From contig PBKG01000009.1 in NCBI GenBank assembly GCA_002722095.1, forward strand, positions 62,333 to 126,332: 64,000 nt of DNA. The letters run 5' to 3'. Below are positions 1-8,930 of the stretch, in pieces (the stretch's first letter is position 1; each line of letters opens with the position of its first letter). Made by a program: the position numbers and the translations under genes. A model generated the notes under the pieces. It saw nothing but the letters and a program-made list of their open reading frames with translations. It was not told where the DNA came from and did no database searches. The DNA is from Rhodospirillaceae bacterium. GTDB taxonomy: Bacteria; Pseudomonadota; Alphaproteobacteria; UBA8366.

Positions 1-135
1 ATGCGTCGGGTAGAGGTGGTCTGTTCGCGCTGCGATGGGCATCTGGGCCATGTCTTCCCCGATGGGCCGGCACCGACAGGGCTTCGCTACTGCATTAATT
101 CCGCATCGCTCGATCTGGAGTCCGAAGAGGACTAA
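1..135 (+). CDS. msrB: Peptide-methionine (R)-S-oxide reductase MsrB, C-terminal 44 residues
   Basis: Only the 3' end is inside the window; the reading frame is open to base 1 and stops at 135. MsrB reduces methionine-R-sulfoxide in proteins. Visible marks are a zinc-type CxxC (CSRC), the HLGHVF(P)DGP stretch and the catalytic Cys in RYCINSASL, all in the order found in MsrB. The first codon in view is an ATG, but by alignment to the family it is internal, so it should not be taken as the start. The stop overlaps the stop of the converging minus-strand aldolase by 3 bp. Confidence 0.9.
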   Translation: MRRVEVVCSRCDGHLGHVFPDGPAPTGLRYCINSASLDLESEED

Positions 136-815
136 CCCTTATCGGCAACCGGTTCCGTAACCGCGGCGACCCCGTAGCCCTCGGCAAATTTCTCCAACAC
201 TTCGGCCATTTCCGCGTCGGTCAGAAGCACCGGCTCGCCCACCTGCAGCGCCCGCGCGTACATTTCCGCCAACGTTTCCACCTCCACGGCCAGCGCCAAT
301 GCTCTAGTCAACGTCGTGTCGGCGACGATCATGCCGTGATTGGCAAGCAAACACGCCTTTCGACCCTCCAATGCCTTTAGGGCGTGATCGGAAAGTGCCT
401 GAGTGCCGAACAGCGCGTAAGGGGCGCAGCGGATCGAATTGCCGCCCGCAAGCCCCACGAGATAGTGGAAGGCGGGGATTTCCCTGTGCACGCAGGCAAG
501 CGCCGTCGCCGCCTTGCCATGGGTGTGGACTATCGCACCCAGATCGTCTCGCGTTTTCAAAATATCGCAATGAAATCGCCATTCACTCGACGGGACACGG
601 TCGGCACGCAAGCAACGATGGTTACCGTCGAAATCCATCTCGACGATATCCTCCAGCTCCAGTTCGGCGTAATCGACCCCGCCCGGCGTAATCAGCAGAC
701 CCTGGTCGATGCGCACACTGGCGTTGCCCGCTTTACCTTGGTTGATGCCGAGGCGGTTCATTTCCTGGACCACGTGAATTAGTTCCCGGCGCTCGTGAGC
801 ATGAACCACCGTCAT
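132..815 (-). CDS. Class II aldolase/adducin family protein
   Basis: A 227-residue protein of the class II (zinc) aldolase family, which includes fuculose-phosphate aldolase, ribulose-phosphate 4-epimerase and methylthioribulose-phosphate dehydratase. Zinc ligands are visible as HTH at residues 97 and 99 and the His of ANHG at 160. The catalytic Glu of SSE is at 78, and these spacings match those of FucA exactly. I chose the ATG at 815 because it overlaps the bioA stop (ATGA) behind a G-rich Shine-Dalgarno sequence; a start at 830 is possible. This coupling makes it the last gene of the bioB-bioA unit. The substrate is unknown and a role in biotin synthesis is only conjecture. Confidence 0.85.
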   Translation of the reverse strand: MTVVHAHERRELIHVVQEMNRLGINQGKAGNASVRIDQGLLITPGGVDYAELELEDIVEMDFDGNHRCLRADRVPSSEWRFHCDILKTRDDLGAIVHTHGKAATALACVHREIPAFHYLVGLAGGNSIRCAPYALFGTQALSDHALKALEGRKACLLANHGMIVADTTLTRALALAVEVETLAEMYARALQVGEPVLLTDAEMAEVLEKFAEGYGVAAVTEPVADKG

Positions 816-2095
816 CGTGTCCGCCCCCATTCGGCAATGACCGTCTTTACCGCGTCGGTCAGTTTAGAAAGATCCTTCGGCGCGATCACCAGGGGCGGCA
901 TGAGATAAACAAAATCACCGAAGGGGCGCACCCAGACCCCTTCCGCGGTGAAGCGCTTCCGCATGGCGACCAGATCCGGCATCCGATCGAGTTGTACGAC
1001 CCCAATCGCCCCCTTCACCCGGACACCGGTGACACCGGTCAAATCAGCACACTCGGCAAGTTCCTCAGCCATTTGTGTTTCGATCGCGGCCACCTGACCA
1101 AGCCGGTTCTCCCGCTCGAACAGATCGAGCGAAGCGTTTGCCGCCGCCGTCGCCAGTGCATTGCCGGTATAAGTCGGCCCGTGCATGAAGGCCTTTGCCG
1201 GATCGTCAGAGAGAAAGGCGTCGTAAATACGGTCGGTCGCGATGGTCGCGGCCAAGGGCAACGTACCGCCGGTCAACGCCTTTGATAGTGTCACGATATC
1301 CGGAACCACCCCCGCTTGCTCACACGCGAACATGGTGCCCGTCCGCCCGAAACCGGTGGCGATTTCATCTAGGATCAGCAGGACATTATGGCGTTGGCAA
1401 GTTTCCGAAATTCTTTTCACCACCTCCGGGCCATGAAATTTCATTCCGCCGGCAGCCTGAACCAACGGTTCCAGAAGGACACCGGCGACCCGGTTCGACT
1501 CACGCGTCAAAAATTCCTCGAACGCCGTTTGCTCTGCCGCACCATCGGGCAGATCGAGAATGAACTGCTCCGGTATCACTCCTTTGAAAAGCGTATGCAT
1601 ACCTTCGTCCGGGTCACAAACGGACATCGCCGCCATGGTGTCGCCGTGATAGCCGTGCCGAAAACTGATGAATTTGATGCGCCCCCGTTCATCCTGATTA
1701 CGCCAGAACTGGACCGCCATTTTCATTGCTATCTCTACAGAGACGGAGCCCGACTCCGAATAGAACACATGTCCAAGGTCTCCCGGCAAAAGGTCCGACA
1801 GCCTTTGCGAAAGCTGCGCGACCGGCTCGTGAATAAAGCCCCCCAACATTACATGAGGCAGTTCCTCTAATTGTGCGGCAACCACCTCGGCGATATGTGG
1901 ATGGCCATAGCCGTGACACGCGGTCCACCAGGACGACGTTCCGTCAATCAGTTGCGTGCCGTCGGAAAGTTCGATGCGGACGCCTTTTGCTCTTACCGCC
2001 GCTTCCGGCAACGGTTGGGTCTGCATCTGTGCGTAAGGTAACCAAAGATTCGGGTAGCCGTCCCGCGCCCAATCCGGCCATGCCTCATCCGTCAT
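812..2095 (-). CDS. bioA: Adenosylmethionine-8-amino-7-oxononanoate aminotransferase
   Basis: BioA is a PLP enzyme that moves an amino group from S-adenosylmethionine to KAPA, giving DAPA, in the third step of biotin ring synthesis. The 427-residue product has the class III aminotransferase signature (LILDEIATGFGRTG) with the PLP-binding Asp near 243 and the Schiff-base Lys near 272 in TLSKALTGG. The substrate-site TSSWW stretch is near the N-terminus. I set the start at the ATG at 2095, 7 bp after the bioB stop with GGAG about 10 nt upstream, rather than an upstream ATG inside bioB. It lies in the order bioB-bioA-aldolase on the minus strand. Confidence 0.95.
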   Translation of the reverse strand: MTDEAWPDWARDGYPNLWLPYAQMQTQPLPEAAVRAKGVRIELSDGTQLIDGTSSWWTACHGYGHPHIAEVVAAQLEELPHVMLGGFIHEPVAQLSQRLSDLLPGDLGHVFYSESGSVSVEIAMKMAVQFWRNQDERGRIKFISFRHGYHGDTMAAMSVCDPDEGMHTLFKGVIPEQFILDLPDGAAEQTAFEEFLTRESNRVAGVLLEPLVQAAGGMKFHGPEVVKRISETCQRHNVLLILDEIATGFGRTGTMFACEQAGVVPDIVTLSKALTGGTLPLAATIATDRIYDAFLSDDPAKAFMHGPTYTGNALATAAANASLDLFERENRLGQVAAIETQMAEELAECADLTGVTGVRVKGAIGVVQLDRMPDLVAMRKRFTAEGVWVRPFGDFVYLMPPLVIAPKDLSKLTDAVKTVIAEWGRTR

Positions 2096-2102
2096 CGGAG
2101 GA

Positions 2103-3107
2103 TCACTCCGCGGGCCGTACCTCGTACGGCTCAATGCCGAGGCGTTCGAACAAAGCCTCGTCCTCGTCCCCTTCCGGATTCGACGTCGTCAGCAATTTCT
2201 CACCGCAGAAGATCGAGTTGGCGCCGGCCATGAAGCAAAGCGCTTGGGCTTCGTCGCTCATCGTCTCGCGCCCCGCCGACAGACGGACGAAACTTTTCGG
2301 CATCATGATGCGAGCCACCGCGATGGTGCGAATAAATTCCAGAATGTGAAGATTCTCCTTGCCCGCAAGCGGCGTCCCCTCCACCTGTACCAGCAGGTTG
2401 ATCGGCACGCTCTCGGGGTGGGCCGGCAGATTGGCAAGCGTCATCAACATGCCAGCGCGGTCTTCCCGCTCCTCGCCCATGCCGACGATACCACCCGAAC
2501 AAATATTCATGCCCGACTGGCGCACGTTGTCGAGCGTATCGAGGCGATCTTGATAGGTCCGGGTGGTGATAATTTCTTCGTAGAATTCTTCCGACGTATC
2601 CACATTGTGATTGTAGTAGTCGAGCCCGGCCTCGGCCAAACGGTCCGCCTGATCCTTGGTCAGCATGCCGAGCGTCATGCAGGTTTCCATGCCGAGATCC
2701 CTGACACCCTTAATCATGGCAATGATCGCGTCCATATCGCGATCTTTCGGATTTCGCCATGCGGCTCCCATACAAAAACGCGACGCACCGCCTCGCTTCG
2801 CCGCATAGGCCTCGGCCAGGACCGCCTCGACCTGCATCAGCTTGGCTGCCGACAGGCCGGTGTGGTGATGGGCGCTCTGGGGGCAGTATTTACAATCCTC
2901 CGGGCAACCTCCGGTCTTGATCGACAGCAGACGGCTTTTCTGCACCTGATTGGGATCGAAATACTGACGGTGAACCGTCTGCGCCTCGAACAGCAAGTCG
3001 TTGAAGGGCAGCGCAAACAGGTCGACTATTTCCTCGCGCGTCCAGTCATGGCGTAGACCGTCGCCTGTTTCCACGACAAATGGGTCGACTTCGGCAAGAC
3101 TCATCAA
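2103..3107 (-). CDS. bioB: Biotin synthase
   Basis: BioB is the radical-SAM enzyme that inserts sulfur into dethiobiotin. The radical SAM cluster motif CxxxCxxC is at Cys68, Cys72 and Cys75 ([13 protein letters not shown]). The YNHN(V)DT and (N)[11 protein letters not shown] stretches and the C-terminal [13 protein letters not shown] typical of BioB are present. At 334 residues it is a normal length. The start is ATG at 3107, with GGAAGAA upstream. A 7-bp inverted repeat lies about 20-40 bases upstream of the start. The gene follows the flavin reductase by 73 bp and is followed by bioA. Confidence 0.97.
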   Translation of the reverse strand: MMSLAEVDPFVVETGDGLRHDWTREEIVDLFALPFNDLLFEAQTVHRQYFDPNQVQKSRLLSIKTGGCPEDCKYCPQSAHHHTGLSAAKLMQVEAVLAEAYAAKRGGASRFCMGAAWRNPKDRDMDAIIAMIKGVRDLGMETCMTLGMLTKDQADRLAEAGLDYYNHNVDTSEEFYEEIITTRTYQDRLDTLDNVRQSGMNICSGGIVGMGEEREDRAGMLMTLANLPAHPESVPINLLVQVEGTPLAGKENLHILEFIRTIAVARIMMPKSFVRLSAGRETMSDEAQALCFMAGANSIFCGEKLLTTSNPEGDEDEALFERLGIEPYEVRPAE

Positions 3108-3126
3108 AATTTCTTCCGTTAGACGA

Positions 3127-3148
3127 TATGAATGGCCGCATATTCATA
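3127..3148. promoter_or_regulatory. Inverted repeat upstream of bioB
   Basis: TATGAAT at 3127-3133 and ATTCATA at 3142-3148 form a perfect 7-bp inverted repeat with an 8-nt spacer, in the 73-bp gap before bioB. Its position 20-40 bases before the start codon suits an operator or a leader hairpin. It does not match the BioR box (TTATCTATAA) known from Alphaproteobacteria. The regulator is unknown. Confidence 0.35.
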
Positions 3149-3180
3149 ACTCCCAGCGCCAAAGTCAAACCTTCAAGCGT

Positions 3181-3765
3181 TCAGGCGATCTGTTTGGCCG
3201 TCACCGCCGCCAACCGGGCACCGATTTTTTCGACGCCGTCACGGGTCGCTTCGTCTTTCAAATCGCCATTTTCGTCGAATGCGTCGAAGGCACTGCCGAC
3301 CGCTCGCTGATCCGGAATCACCAGTACGTTGATGTTTCCGAGAATTTGACGGAGGTGAACCAATCCACGAAGTCCGCCGAGGCCACCCGGCGAGGCGGCA
3401 ACCAACGCCGCCACCTTTCCGTTGTAGGCAGAGAGCGGCGTTTCGCCTTCGGCCGCCGGCCGCGACACCCAATCCAGGGTGTTTTTCAGCACCGGCGATA
3501 TTGAGCTGTTGTATTCCGGCGAAGCAATTAACAAAGCGTCGTGCGCCTCGAACAACTCCTTTAGCTTGAGCGCGTTCTCGGGCAAGCCGTCCGCCGCCTC
3601 GATATCACCGTCATAAATCGGCATCGGGTAATCCTTAAGATCGATAGCGGTCACCTCCGCACCGGCACCTTCGGCCCCCTTGGCCGCGGCTCTAACCAGC
3701 AGCTTGTTTAAAGACTCGTCGCGGAGGCTTCCGGCGAATGCGAGAATTTTCGGTTGTTTGCTCAT
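3181..3765 (-). CDS. NADPH-dependent FMN reductase family protein
   Basis: A 194-residue flavodoxin-fold quinone/FMN reductase (NADPH-dependent FMN_red family, like ChrR or YieF). The N-terminal phosphate-binding loop AGSLRDESLN and the SPEYNSSISP(V)LKN(T)LDW motif, which binds the flavin ring, are clear. The start at 3765 has a strong AAAGGAG 7 nt upstream; a start nine codons earlier lacks one. It lies 23 bp behind the pirin gene on the same strand, a pairing often seen with LysR regulators in redox or quinone stress loci. The electron acceptor is not predictable. Confidence 0.9.
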   Translation of the reverse strand: MSKQPKILAFAGSLRDESLNKLLVRAAAKGAEGAGAEVTAIDLKDYPMPIYDGDIEAADGLPENALKLKELFEAHDALLIASPEYNSSISPVLKNTLDWVSRPAAEGETPLSAYNGKVAALVAASPGGLGGLRGLVHLRQILGNINVLVIPDQRAVGSAFDAFDENGDLKDEATRDGVEKIGARLAAVTAKQIA

Positions 3766-3788
3766 GTCTTTCTCCTTTTTGCTTGTGA

Positions 3789-4490
3789 TCACGCCGCCAT
3801 ATCGAAAAGCAGAAATTCGCTTTCCGCATCGGCACTGATCGTGATTTCCGATTCGTTCTCAATCGCCACCGCATCGCCGGCGGCCAGGTTTTCGCCGTTG
3901 ACCGAAACCGTGCCGGCAACCATCTGAAGCCATGCCTTGCGGTCAGGCCCTATGGGATGACGAACGGTATCGCCGGGCTCTAACAACGAGGCATGAATAT
4001 CCGCATCGCGATGAATCTTCAGCGAGCCCTCGCGGCCATCTCCCGAAACGATCAGCTGCAGCCGCCCCTGTTTCACCGACGGTGAAAAATTTAGCTGATC
4101 ATAGCTGGGGGCAAGCCCGGCTTCCTCGGGGTTCAACCAAATTTGCAACAAATGTGCGGGGGTATCCGCCGACGGATTGATTTCGCTATGACGAATGCCG
4201 GTCCCTGCCGTCATGCGCTGCACGTCTCCGCTCTCGATGACCCCACCATGACCGAGACTATCTTCGTGGCGGAGTGCACCGTCGATCATATAGGTGACGA
4301 TTTCCATATCCTTGTGCCCGTGAAGGCCGAATCCGCTGTCCGGCGCGATCCAGTCCTCATTGATGACCCGAAGCGGGCCGAATCCCATCTGTGCGGGGTC
4401 GTAGTAATCGGCGAAGGAAAAACTATGGCGGCTTTCGAGCCAGTCGGCCCCGCCCCGTCCTCGTTGTTCGTTTCTACGTACTTTCAACAT
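3789..4490 (-). CDS. Pirin family protein
   Basis: A 233-residue bicupin pirin. The metal site known from human pirin (His, His, His, Glu) is intact as His57 and His59 in LHGHKDME and His101 and Glu103 in GIRHSE. Bacterial pirins act as quercetinase-like dioxygenases or as modulators of metabolic enzymes; which applies here is unknown. I start at the ATG at 4490 because GAGGAGAA lies just upstream; the open frame runs further into the AT-rich divergent promoter but is not protein-like there. It is the first gene of the minus-strand arm divergent from the LysR gene. Confidence 0.9.
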   Translation of the reverse strand: MLKVRRNEQRGRGGADWLESRHSFSFADYYDPAQMGFGPLRVINEDWIAPDSGFGLHGHKDMEIVTYMIDGALRHEDSLGHGGVIESGDVQRMTAGTGIRHSEINPSADTPAHLLQIWLNPEEAGLAPSYDQLNFSPSVKQGRLQLIVSGDGREGSLKIHRDADIHASLLEPGDTVRHPIGPDRKAWLQMVAGTVSVNGENLAAGDAVAIENESEITISADAESEFLLFDMAA

Positions 4491-4573
4491 GATCAGATTC
4501 TCCTCTGAACCCGTTACATCTGGCAGGACCTTATCAGAGTATTTTTTAGGGATAATCACGTTATTTATTGACA

Positions 4574-4598
4574 TATTGTCTATTTATTTTTGACAATA
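4574..4598. promoter_or_regulatory. Divergent pirin/LysR promoter region with palindromic site
   Basis: The gap 4491-4602 is markedly AT-rich. It holds a perfect 7-bp inverted repeat, TATTGTC and GACAATA, with an 11-nt spacer, and a TTGACA hexamer at 4568-4573. The repeat ends 5 bases before the LysR start codon. Its size and spacing fit a LysR-type dyad, so autoregulation and control of the divergent pirin arm are likely, though inferred. Confidence 0.5.
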
Positions 4599-4602
4599 AG
4601 CG

Positions 4603-5511
4603 ATGGATCGATTGCAAAATATGCAAAGCTTCATTGGTGTCGTCGACACGGGTGGGTTTACAGCAGCAGCCGAAAAGCTCGGCGTAACCCGCGCGGCGGT
4701 CAGCAAGCAGGTACAGCAGTTGGAAGATCATTTGGGTGCCCGATTGCTGAACCGTACGACACGGCGCGTCGCATTGACCGAAATCGGCAGTGCCTACTAC
4801 GCGCGATGCGTCGCTATTCTTGCGGAGCTGGAAGAGACCGAAGCGGCGGTATCGAGCATGCAGGCCGCACCGCGCGGAAGTTTAAAGATCAACGCGCCGA
4901 TGTCCTTCGGCATTCTGCACCTCGCGCCAGCGGTGGCGGATTTCATGGCGCTCTACCCCGAGCTACATGTCGTGTTGATGCTTAACGACCGAAGGGTCGA
5001 TGTTCTGGAAGAAGGATTCGATATCAGCCTTCGCATCGGCAGACTGGAAGACTCCAGTCTGATAGCGCGCCGGATCGGTGATTCCCGTGCGACCCTTTGC
5101 GCATCACCGGAGTATCTTGCCCGCCACGGCACGCCTGAAACACCCGACCAACTAACCGAGCATAAGTGCCTGCTTTACGGTCATTCGCCTACCAATACCG
5201 AATGGCACCTGCAGGGACCGAACGGGCCGATATCCGTCCAGATACGACCCAGCCTATGCGCCAATAACGGCGAGGCATTGGCCGTTGCCGCCTGCCGCCA
5301 CCAAGGCATAGTGCCGATGCCCAACTTTATTATCGGCCGTCATTTGCAAGCGGGCCGGGTCGTCCGGGTACTGCCCGACTATGCGCCAGAGCCGCTTCCA
5401 ATGTCGCTTCTCTATCCGCCAACGCGCTATTTGACCGCGAAAGTGCGCCTTTTCATCGATTTTGTGGCCGAACGGTTCTCCGGCACTCCCCATTGGGATT
5501 TGATCGACTGA
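4603..5511 (+). CDS. LysR family transcriptional regulator
   Basis: A 302-residue LysR regulator. The N-terminal winged helix-turn-helix (residues about 1-60) contains FTAAAEKLGVTRAAVSKQVQQLE, shown here in part, followed by LLNRTTRRVALT. The C-terminal two-lobed effector domain is of the CrgA/DmlR subgroup, with RGSLKINAPMSFG and an IARRIGDSRATLCASPEYL-like stretch. It is divergent from pirin-flavin reductase-bioBA and is followed 74 bp later by bioFD. Its targets are therefore probably the pirin arm and possibly the biotin genes. The effector is unknown. Confidence 0.93.
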   Translation: MDRLQNMQSFIGVVDTGGFTAAAEKLGVTRAAVSKQVQQLEDHLGARLLNRTTRRVALTEIGSAYYARCVAILAELEETEAAVSSMQAAPRGSLKINAPMSFGILHLAPAVADFMALYPELHVVLMLNDRRVDVLEEGFDISLRIGRLEDSSLIARRIGDSRATLCASPEYLARHGTPETPDQLTEHKCLLYGHSPTNTEWHLQGPNGPISVQIRPSLCANNGEALAVAACRHQGIVPMPNFIIGRHLQAGRVVRVLPDYAPEPLPMSLLYPPTRYLTAKVRLFIDFVAERFSGTPHWDLID

Positions 5512-5533
5512 GCGGTGCGCCTTAATGCCACGA

Positions 5534-5562
5534 TTGACTCTCGCCCGGACGTGCAGGAATTT
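5534..5562 (+). promoter_or_regulatory. Possible promoter for bioF-bioD
   Basis: TTGACT at 5534-5539 is followed after 17 bases by GAATTT at 5557-5562, a good -35 with a weak -10, just before the bioF ribosome site. It suggests that bioFD is not read only from the LysR promoter. Confidence 0.3.
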
Positions 5563-5585
5563 ACCCCGGTTACCGGGAGGCACAG

Positions 5586-6767
5586 GTGAAATCGCTAGAC
5601 CAGTTCTGCCAGCAAAAGCTCGACCATATGGAGGCGCAGAAGTTACGGCGCACTCTTGTCGAGACCGATCGCTACGGGCCTGCCAAGGCCAGGCGAAGCG
5701 GCAAAGACATGATCTCGTTTTCGTGCAACGACTATCTCGATCTGTCGCACCACCCGAAAGTGATCGCCGCAGCCGAGGAAGCGCTGCAGCGTTACGGGGC
5801 GGGCTCCGGCGCGTCGCGGCTGGTCACCGGCAATACGCCACTCTATGCGGAACTGGAAGCAAAACTCGCCGCCTTCAAAGGCAGCGAAGACGCGATGGTC
5901 TTCGGCAGCGGTTACCTAACGAACCTCGGCGTTATTCCGTGCCTTGTCGGACGCGAGGATTTGGTGATCGCCGACGAGCTGTGTCACGCTTGCCTATATG
6001 CCGGCGCGCATTTGAGCCGTTCCGAATTCAAAACCTTTCCTCACAGTGATCTCGAAGCATTGGAGGCATTGCTGCGCGGGCATCGCCACGAAAGCTCCAA
6101 ATGCATGATACTGGTCGACGGCGTTTACAGCATGGACGGCGACCGAGCACCGGTGAAGGACATCGCGCTCTTGGCGGAAGAATACGATTCCTGGCTATTG
6201 GTCGACGATGCCCACGGGCTCGGTGTCGTCGCCGGCGGTAAGGGTAGCTCTTATGTTGATGGCAATCAGGTGCCTGTGCCGCTGCAAATGGGCACGCTGT
6301 CAAAGGCAATCGGCGGTTACGGCGGTTATCTGTGCGCGTCACAGCCGGTGATCGACTTCATTCGAACCCGCGCGCGGAGCTTCATCTACACCACCGGCCT
6401 GCCGCCTGCGACCATCGCAGCAGCCATCGCCTCGCTGGAGTTGATCGCGTCCGACAAAGAGCTGGTCGCAAAACCGATGCAACACGCCAAGCTGTTCACC
6501 GATACCCTCGGCCTACCGGAGCCCGAAAGCTGCATCGTGCCGGTTATCCTGGGGGCCGCGGAAAAAGCGCTCGAAGCCGGCACCGCGCTTGAGGATCAGG
6601 GTTTCATCGTGACCCCGATCCGCCCACCGACGGTGGCCGAAGACACATCCAGGCTGCGGGTGACATTCACCGCCGAACATCAGGAGACCGATGTGCTGCG
6701 GCTCGCCGAAGCGGTGCGCCCTTTCCTGCCCGACGAACCGATCGATCCCTTTGCCGAGCGCCCGTGA
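5586..6767 (+). CDS. bioF: 8-amino-7-oxononanoate synthase
   Basis: BioF condenses pimeloyl-ACP (or -CoA) with L-alanine to KAPA, the first step of the biotin ring pathway. The 393-residue protein has the alpha-oxoamine synthase features: SFSCNDYLDLS near 45, GAGSGASRLVTG near 71, VDDAHGLGV near 206, and the PLP Lys240 in GTLSKAIGGYGGY. The start is GTG at 5586 with GGGAGG about 8 nt upstream. The end overlaps the bioD start by 4 bp (GTGA), showing translational coupling. It contributes half of the ring pathway; bioA and bioB lie on the other strand about 2.5 kb away. Confidence 0.95.
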   Translation: MKSLDQFCQQKLDHMEAQKLRRTLVETDRYGPAKARRSGKDMISFSCNDYLDLSHHPKVIAAAEEALQRYGAGSGASRLVTGNTPLYAELEAKLAAFKGSEDAMVFGSGYLTNLGVIPCLVGREDLVIADELCHACLYAGAHLSRSEFKTFPHSDLEALEALLRGHRHESSKCMILVDGVYSMDGDRAPVKDIALLAEEYDSWLLVDDAHGLGVVAGGKGSSYVDGNQVPVPLQMGTLSKAIGGYGGYLCASQPVIDFIRTRARSFIYTTGLPPATIAAAIASLELIASDKELVAKPMQHAKLFTDTLGLPEPESCIVPVILGAAEKALEAGTALEDQGFIVTPIRPPTVAEDTSRLRVTFTAEHQETDVLRLAEAVRPFLPDEPIDPFAERP

Positions 6768-7444
6768 AGACACTTTTCATCACCGCTACCGGTACCGAAA
6801 TCGGCAAGACCGTCGTCACCACCACGCTCGCCTGGCAGGCCCGTCAAAGGGGAGAACAGGTACGCGTATTGAAGCCGGTGATCAGTGGGTTCGACAAAGA
6901 TACCTACGACGAAAGCGACACCGCACAAATTCTGCGCAGCCTGGAGACCGAGGAAACCGAGGCCGCCATTGATGCGATTTCGCCGTGGCGATTCAAGGCG
7001 CCCCTTGCCCCCGACATGGCGGCCGCCCGGGAAGGGACAACTCTCGATTTCGAGCCCATGGTCGAGTTTTGCCGGGAGGCGGAATCAGGGCCGGAAGGTT
7101 TATTGCTGATCGAAGGCGTCGGCGGGCTGATGGTTCCCCTGACTGAAACCGAAACCGTGCTCGACTGGATCAAGGCATTGGCATGTCCTTCTGTGATGGT
7201 GGCCGGCTCCTATCTGGGCACGATCAGCCATACGTTGACCGCTATGGAAACCGCGGAAAAACATGGCTTGGACATTGCTGCCATCGTGATCAGCGAATCC
7301 GAGGACAGTCCCGTTCCGATAAGCGAAACCGCAAACGCCATCGGGCGTTTTCTATCGGGCGTTTCTATATTAGAGTTGCCCCGCCTCGCCCCCGGCTGCG
7401 CGCCGTGGCAAGAAGCACCGGATTTAAAAATAACAATTCCGTAA
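6764..7444 (+). CDS. bioD: ATP-dependent dethiobiotin synthetase
   Basis: BioD carboxylates DAPA to dethiobiotin using ATP. The 226-residue protein has the N-terminal P-loop variant TATGTEIGKT (residues 7-16), the (K)PVISG stretch near 38 and the LLIEGVGGLMVPL motif near 112, as in BioD. The start is GTG at 6764 inside the bioF stop. With bioF, bioA and bioB the four ring-forming steps are complete. The pimeloyl-supplying genes (bioC, bioH or bioZ) are not in the window. Confidence 0.95.
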   Translation: MKTLFITATGTEIGKTVVTTTLAWQARQRGEQVRVLKPVISGFDKDTYDESDTAQILRSLETEETEAAIDAISPWRFKAPLAPDMAAAREGTTLDFEPMVEFCREAESGPEGLLLIEGVGGLMVPLTETETVLDWIKALACPSVMVAGSYLGTISHTLTAMETAEKHGLDIAAIVISESEDSPVPISETANAIGRFLSGVSILELPRLAPGCAPWQEAPDLKITIP

Positions 7445-7459
7445 ACGGGGAGAAACCGC

Positions 7460-8908
7460 ATGGCATTCGAACTAGGCTCAGACAACACGCGACCCGAGCC
7501 AGATGCACTTTTGGTCGAAATCGCGGACTATGTTTGCGAATTTCCCGCCGACGGCGCATTGGCGCGCTCGACCGCGCAACTTTGCATGTTCGACACGCTC
7601 GGTTGCGGGCTTGCGGCGCTCGACCATCCGGTTTGCACGAACATGCTGGGCCCGGCGATGGACGGCATGTCGCCACCCTTGGGGGCGCGGGTTCCCGGTA
7701 CTGATTATGTGCTCGACCCGGTCACCGCGGCTTTCAACATCGGCACGCTCAACCGTTGGCTCGATTTCAACGATGCCTATTTCGGCAAGGAGGGTGGTCA
7801 TCCGTCGGACAATTTGTGCGGGATTCTCGCCTGCGCCGACGTGCTGTCGCGGCAGAACCGGGAACGCGGCGAAGCCCCGCTGACCATGGCGGATATCCTG
7901 ACCGGGATGATCAAAGCCCATGAAATTCAGGGCAATATCGCTCAGATGAATGCCTACAATTGGCATGGCCTCGACAATGAAAATCTGACCAAGGTCGCCA
8001 CCGCCGCCGTTACCACGCATATGCTCGGCGGCACGCACGAGCAGATCGTCAACGCGGTTTCGAATGCTTTCTGCGACGGCCCGTCACTGCGGTCCTATCG
8101 TCACGCGCCCAACACGGGCTGGCGCAAGAGCTGGGCCGCGGCGGATGCCAGCGCACGCGGCCTCTGGCACGCTCAATTGGCGATCAAGGACGAGATGGGA
8201 TATCCCGGCATCCTCACGACGAAGGTCAACGGTTTCTACGATGCCTATTTCGGCGGCAAGGAATTCGAGTTTATCCGTCCATTCCAAAGCCACATAATGG
8301 AGCATGTGCAGTTCAAATGCTGGCCAGCGGAATTTCATTCGCAGACCGCAATCGAAAATTCCGTTCAGCTTCACGAAGAAGCGGTATCTCGATTGGACGA
8401 GATCGAGCGGATCGAACTGGTGGGACATCGCCACGGTCTCAATCAGATCGACAAGAAAGGCGCACTCCACAACCCCGCCGACCGCGATCATTGCCTGCAA
8501 TATATCGTCGCCATCGCGTTACTCCACGGCGACCTGGTCTCGGAGCACTACGAAGACGAGGCGGCGTCGGATGCCCGCATCGATCCACTACGAGAGAAGA
8601 TGGAAACCCGGGAGGACGAAACCTATACGGAGCGGTTCTACAACCCGGACGACACGGCCAACTGCAACGCCATGCAAATTTTTTATAAAGACGGCAGCAA
8701 GAGCGAATTCGTCGAAACCGAATATCCCCTCGGCCATCCCGAGCGGCGGGACGAAGGCAAGCCGGTACTGGCGGAAAAATTCCGCCGCAATCTGACGGGC
8801 CGGCTCGGTTCGGAAAAAGAGGCGCAGCTGCTGACCCTGTTCGACGATCAAGCCACACTCGAAGCAATGGCTGTCGACGATTTTATGGCGCTAATGGCGA
8901 AAGAGTAA
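7460..8908 (+). CDS. prpD: 2-methylcitrate dehydratase-type PrpD protein
   Basis: The 482-residue protein has the length and near-continuous motif set of enterobacterial PrpD: (F)NIGTLNRWLDFND, GHPSDNL near 113-119, LTGMIKAHEIQG, SLRSYRHAPNTGWRKSWAA and FPAEFHSQT-type (here WPAEFHSQT). PrpD dehydrates 2-methylcitrate to cis-2-methylaconitate in propionate oxidation. No prpB, prpC or acnD/prpF lies nearby. It sits 15 bp after bioD and 22 bp before a TauD-type dioxygenase. Membership of the true PrpD branch is clear; the actual substrate in this setting is less sure. It is much closer to PrpD than are the two other MmgE/PrpD proteins of the window. Confidence 0.85.
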   Translation: MAFELGSDNTRPEPDALLVEIADYVCEFPADGALARSTAQLCMFDTLGCGLAALDHPVCTNMLGPAMDGMSPPLGARVPGTDYVLDPVTAAFNIGTLNRWLDFNDAYFGKEGGHPSDNLCGILACADVLSRQNRERGEAPLTMADILTGMIKAHEIQGNIAQMNAYNWHGLDNENLTKVATAAVTTHMLGGTHEQIVNAVSNAFCDGPSLRSYRHAPNTGWRKSWAAADASARGLWHAQLAIKDEMGYPGILTTKVNGFYDAYFGGKEFEFIRPFQSHIMEHVQFKCWPAEFHSQTAIENSVQLHEEAVSRLDEIERIELVGHRHGLNQIDKKGALHNPADRDHCLQYIVAIALLHGDLVSEHYEDEAASDARIDPLREKMETREDETYTERFYNPDDTANCNAMQIFYKDGSKSEFVETEYPLGHPERRDEGKPVLAEKFRRNLTGRLGSEKEAQLLTLFDDQATLEAMAVDDFMALMAKE

Positions 8909-8930
8909 AAAACGGCTTGGGAGAAACCTA

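Noticed and set aside
2244..3056. Plus-strand open frame antisense to bioB
   Set aside because: bioB is complete with its radical SAM cysteines; the antisense product has no support.
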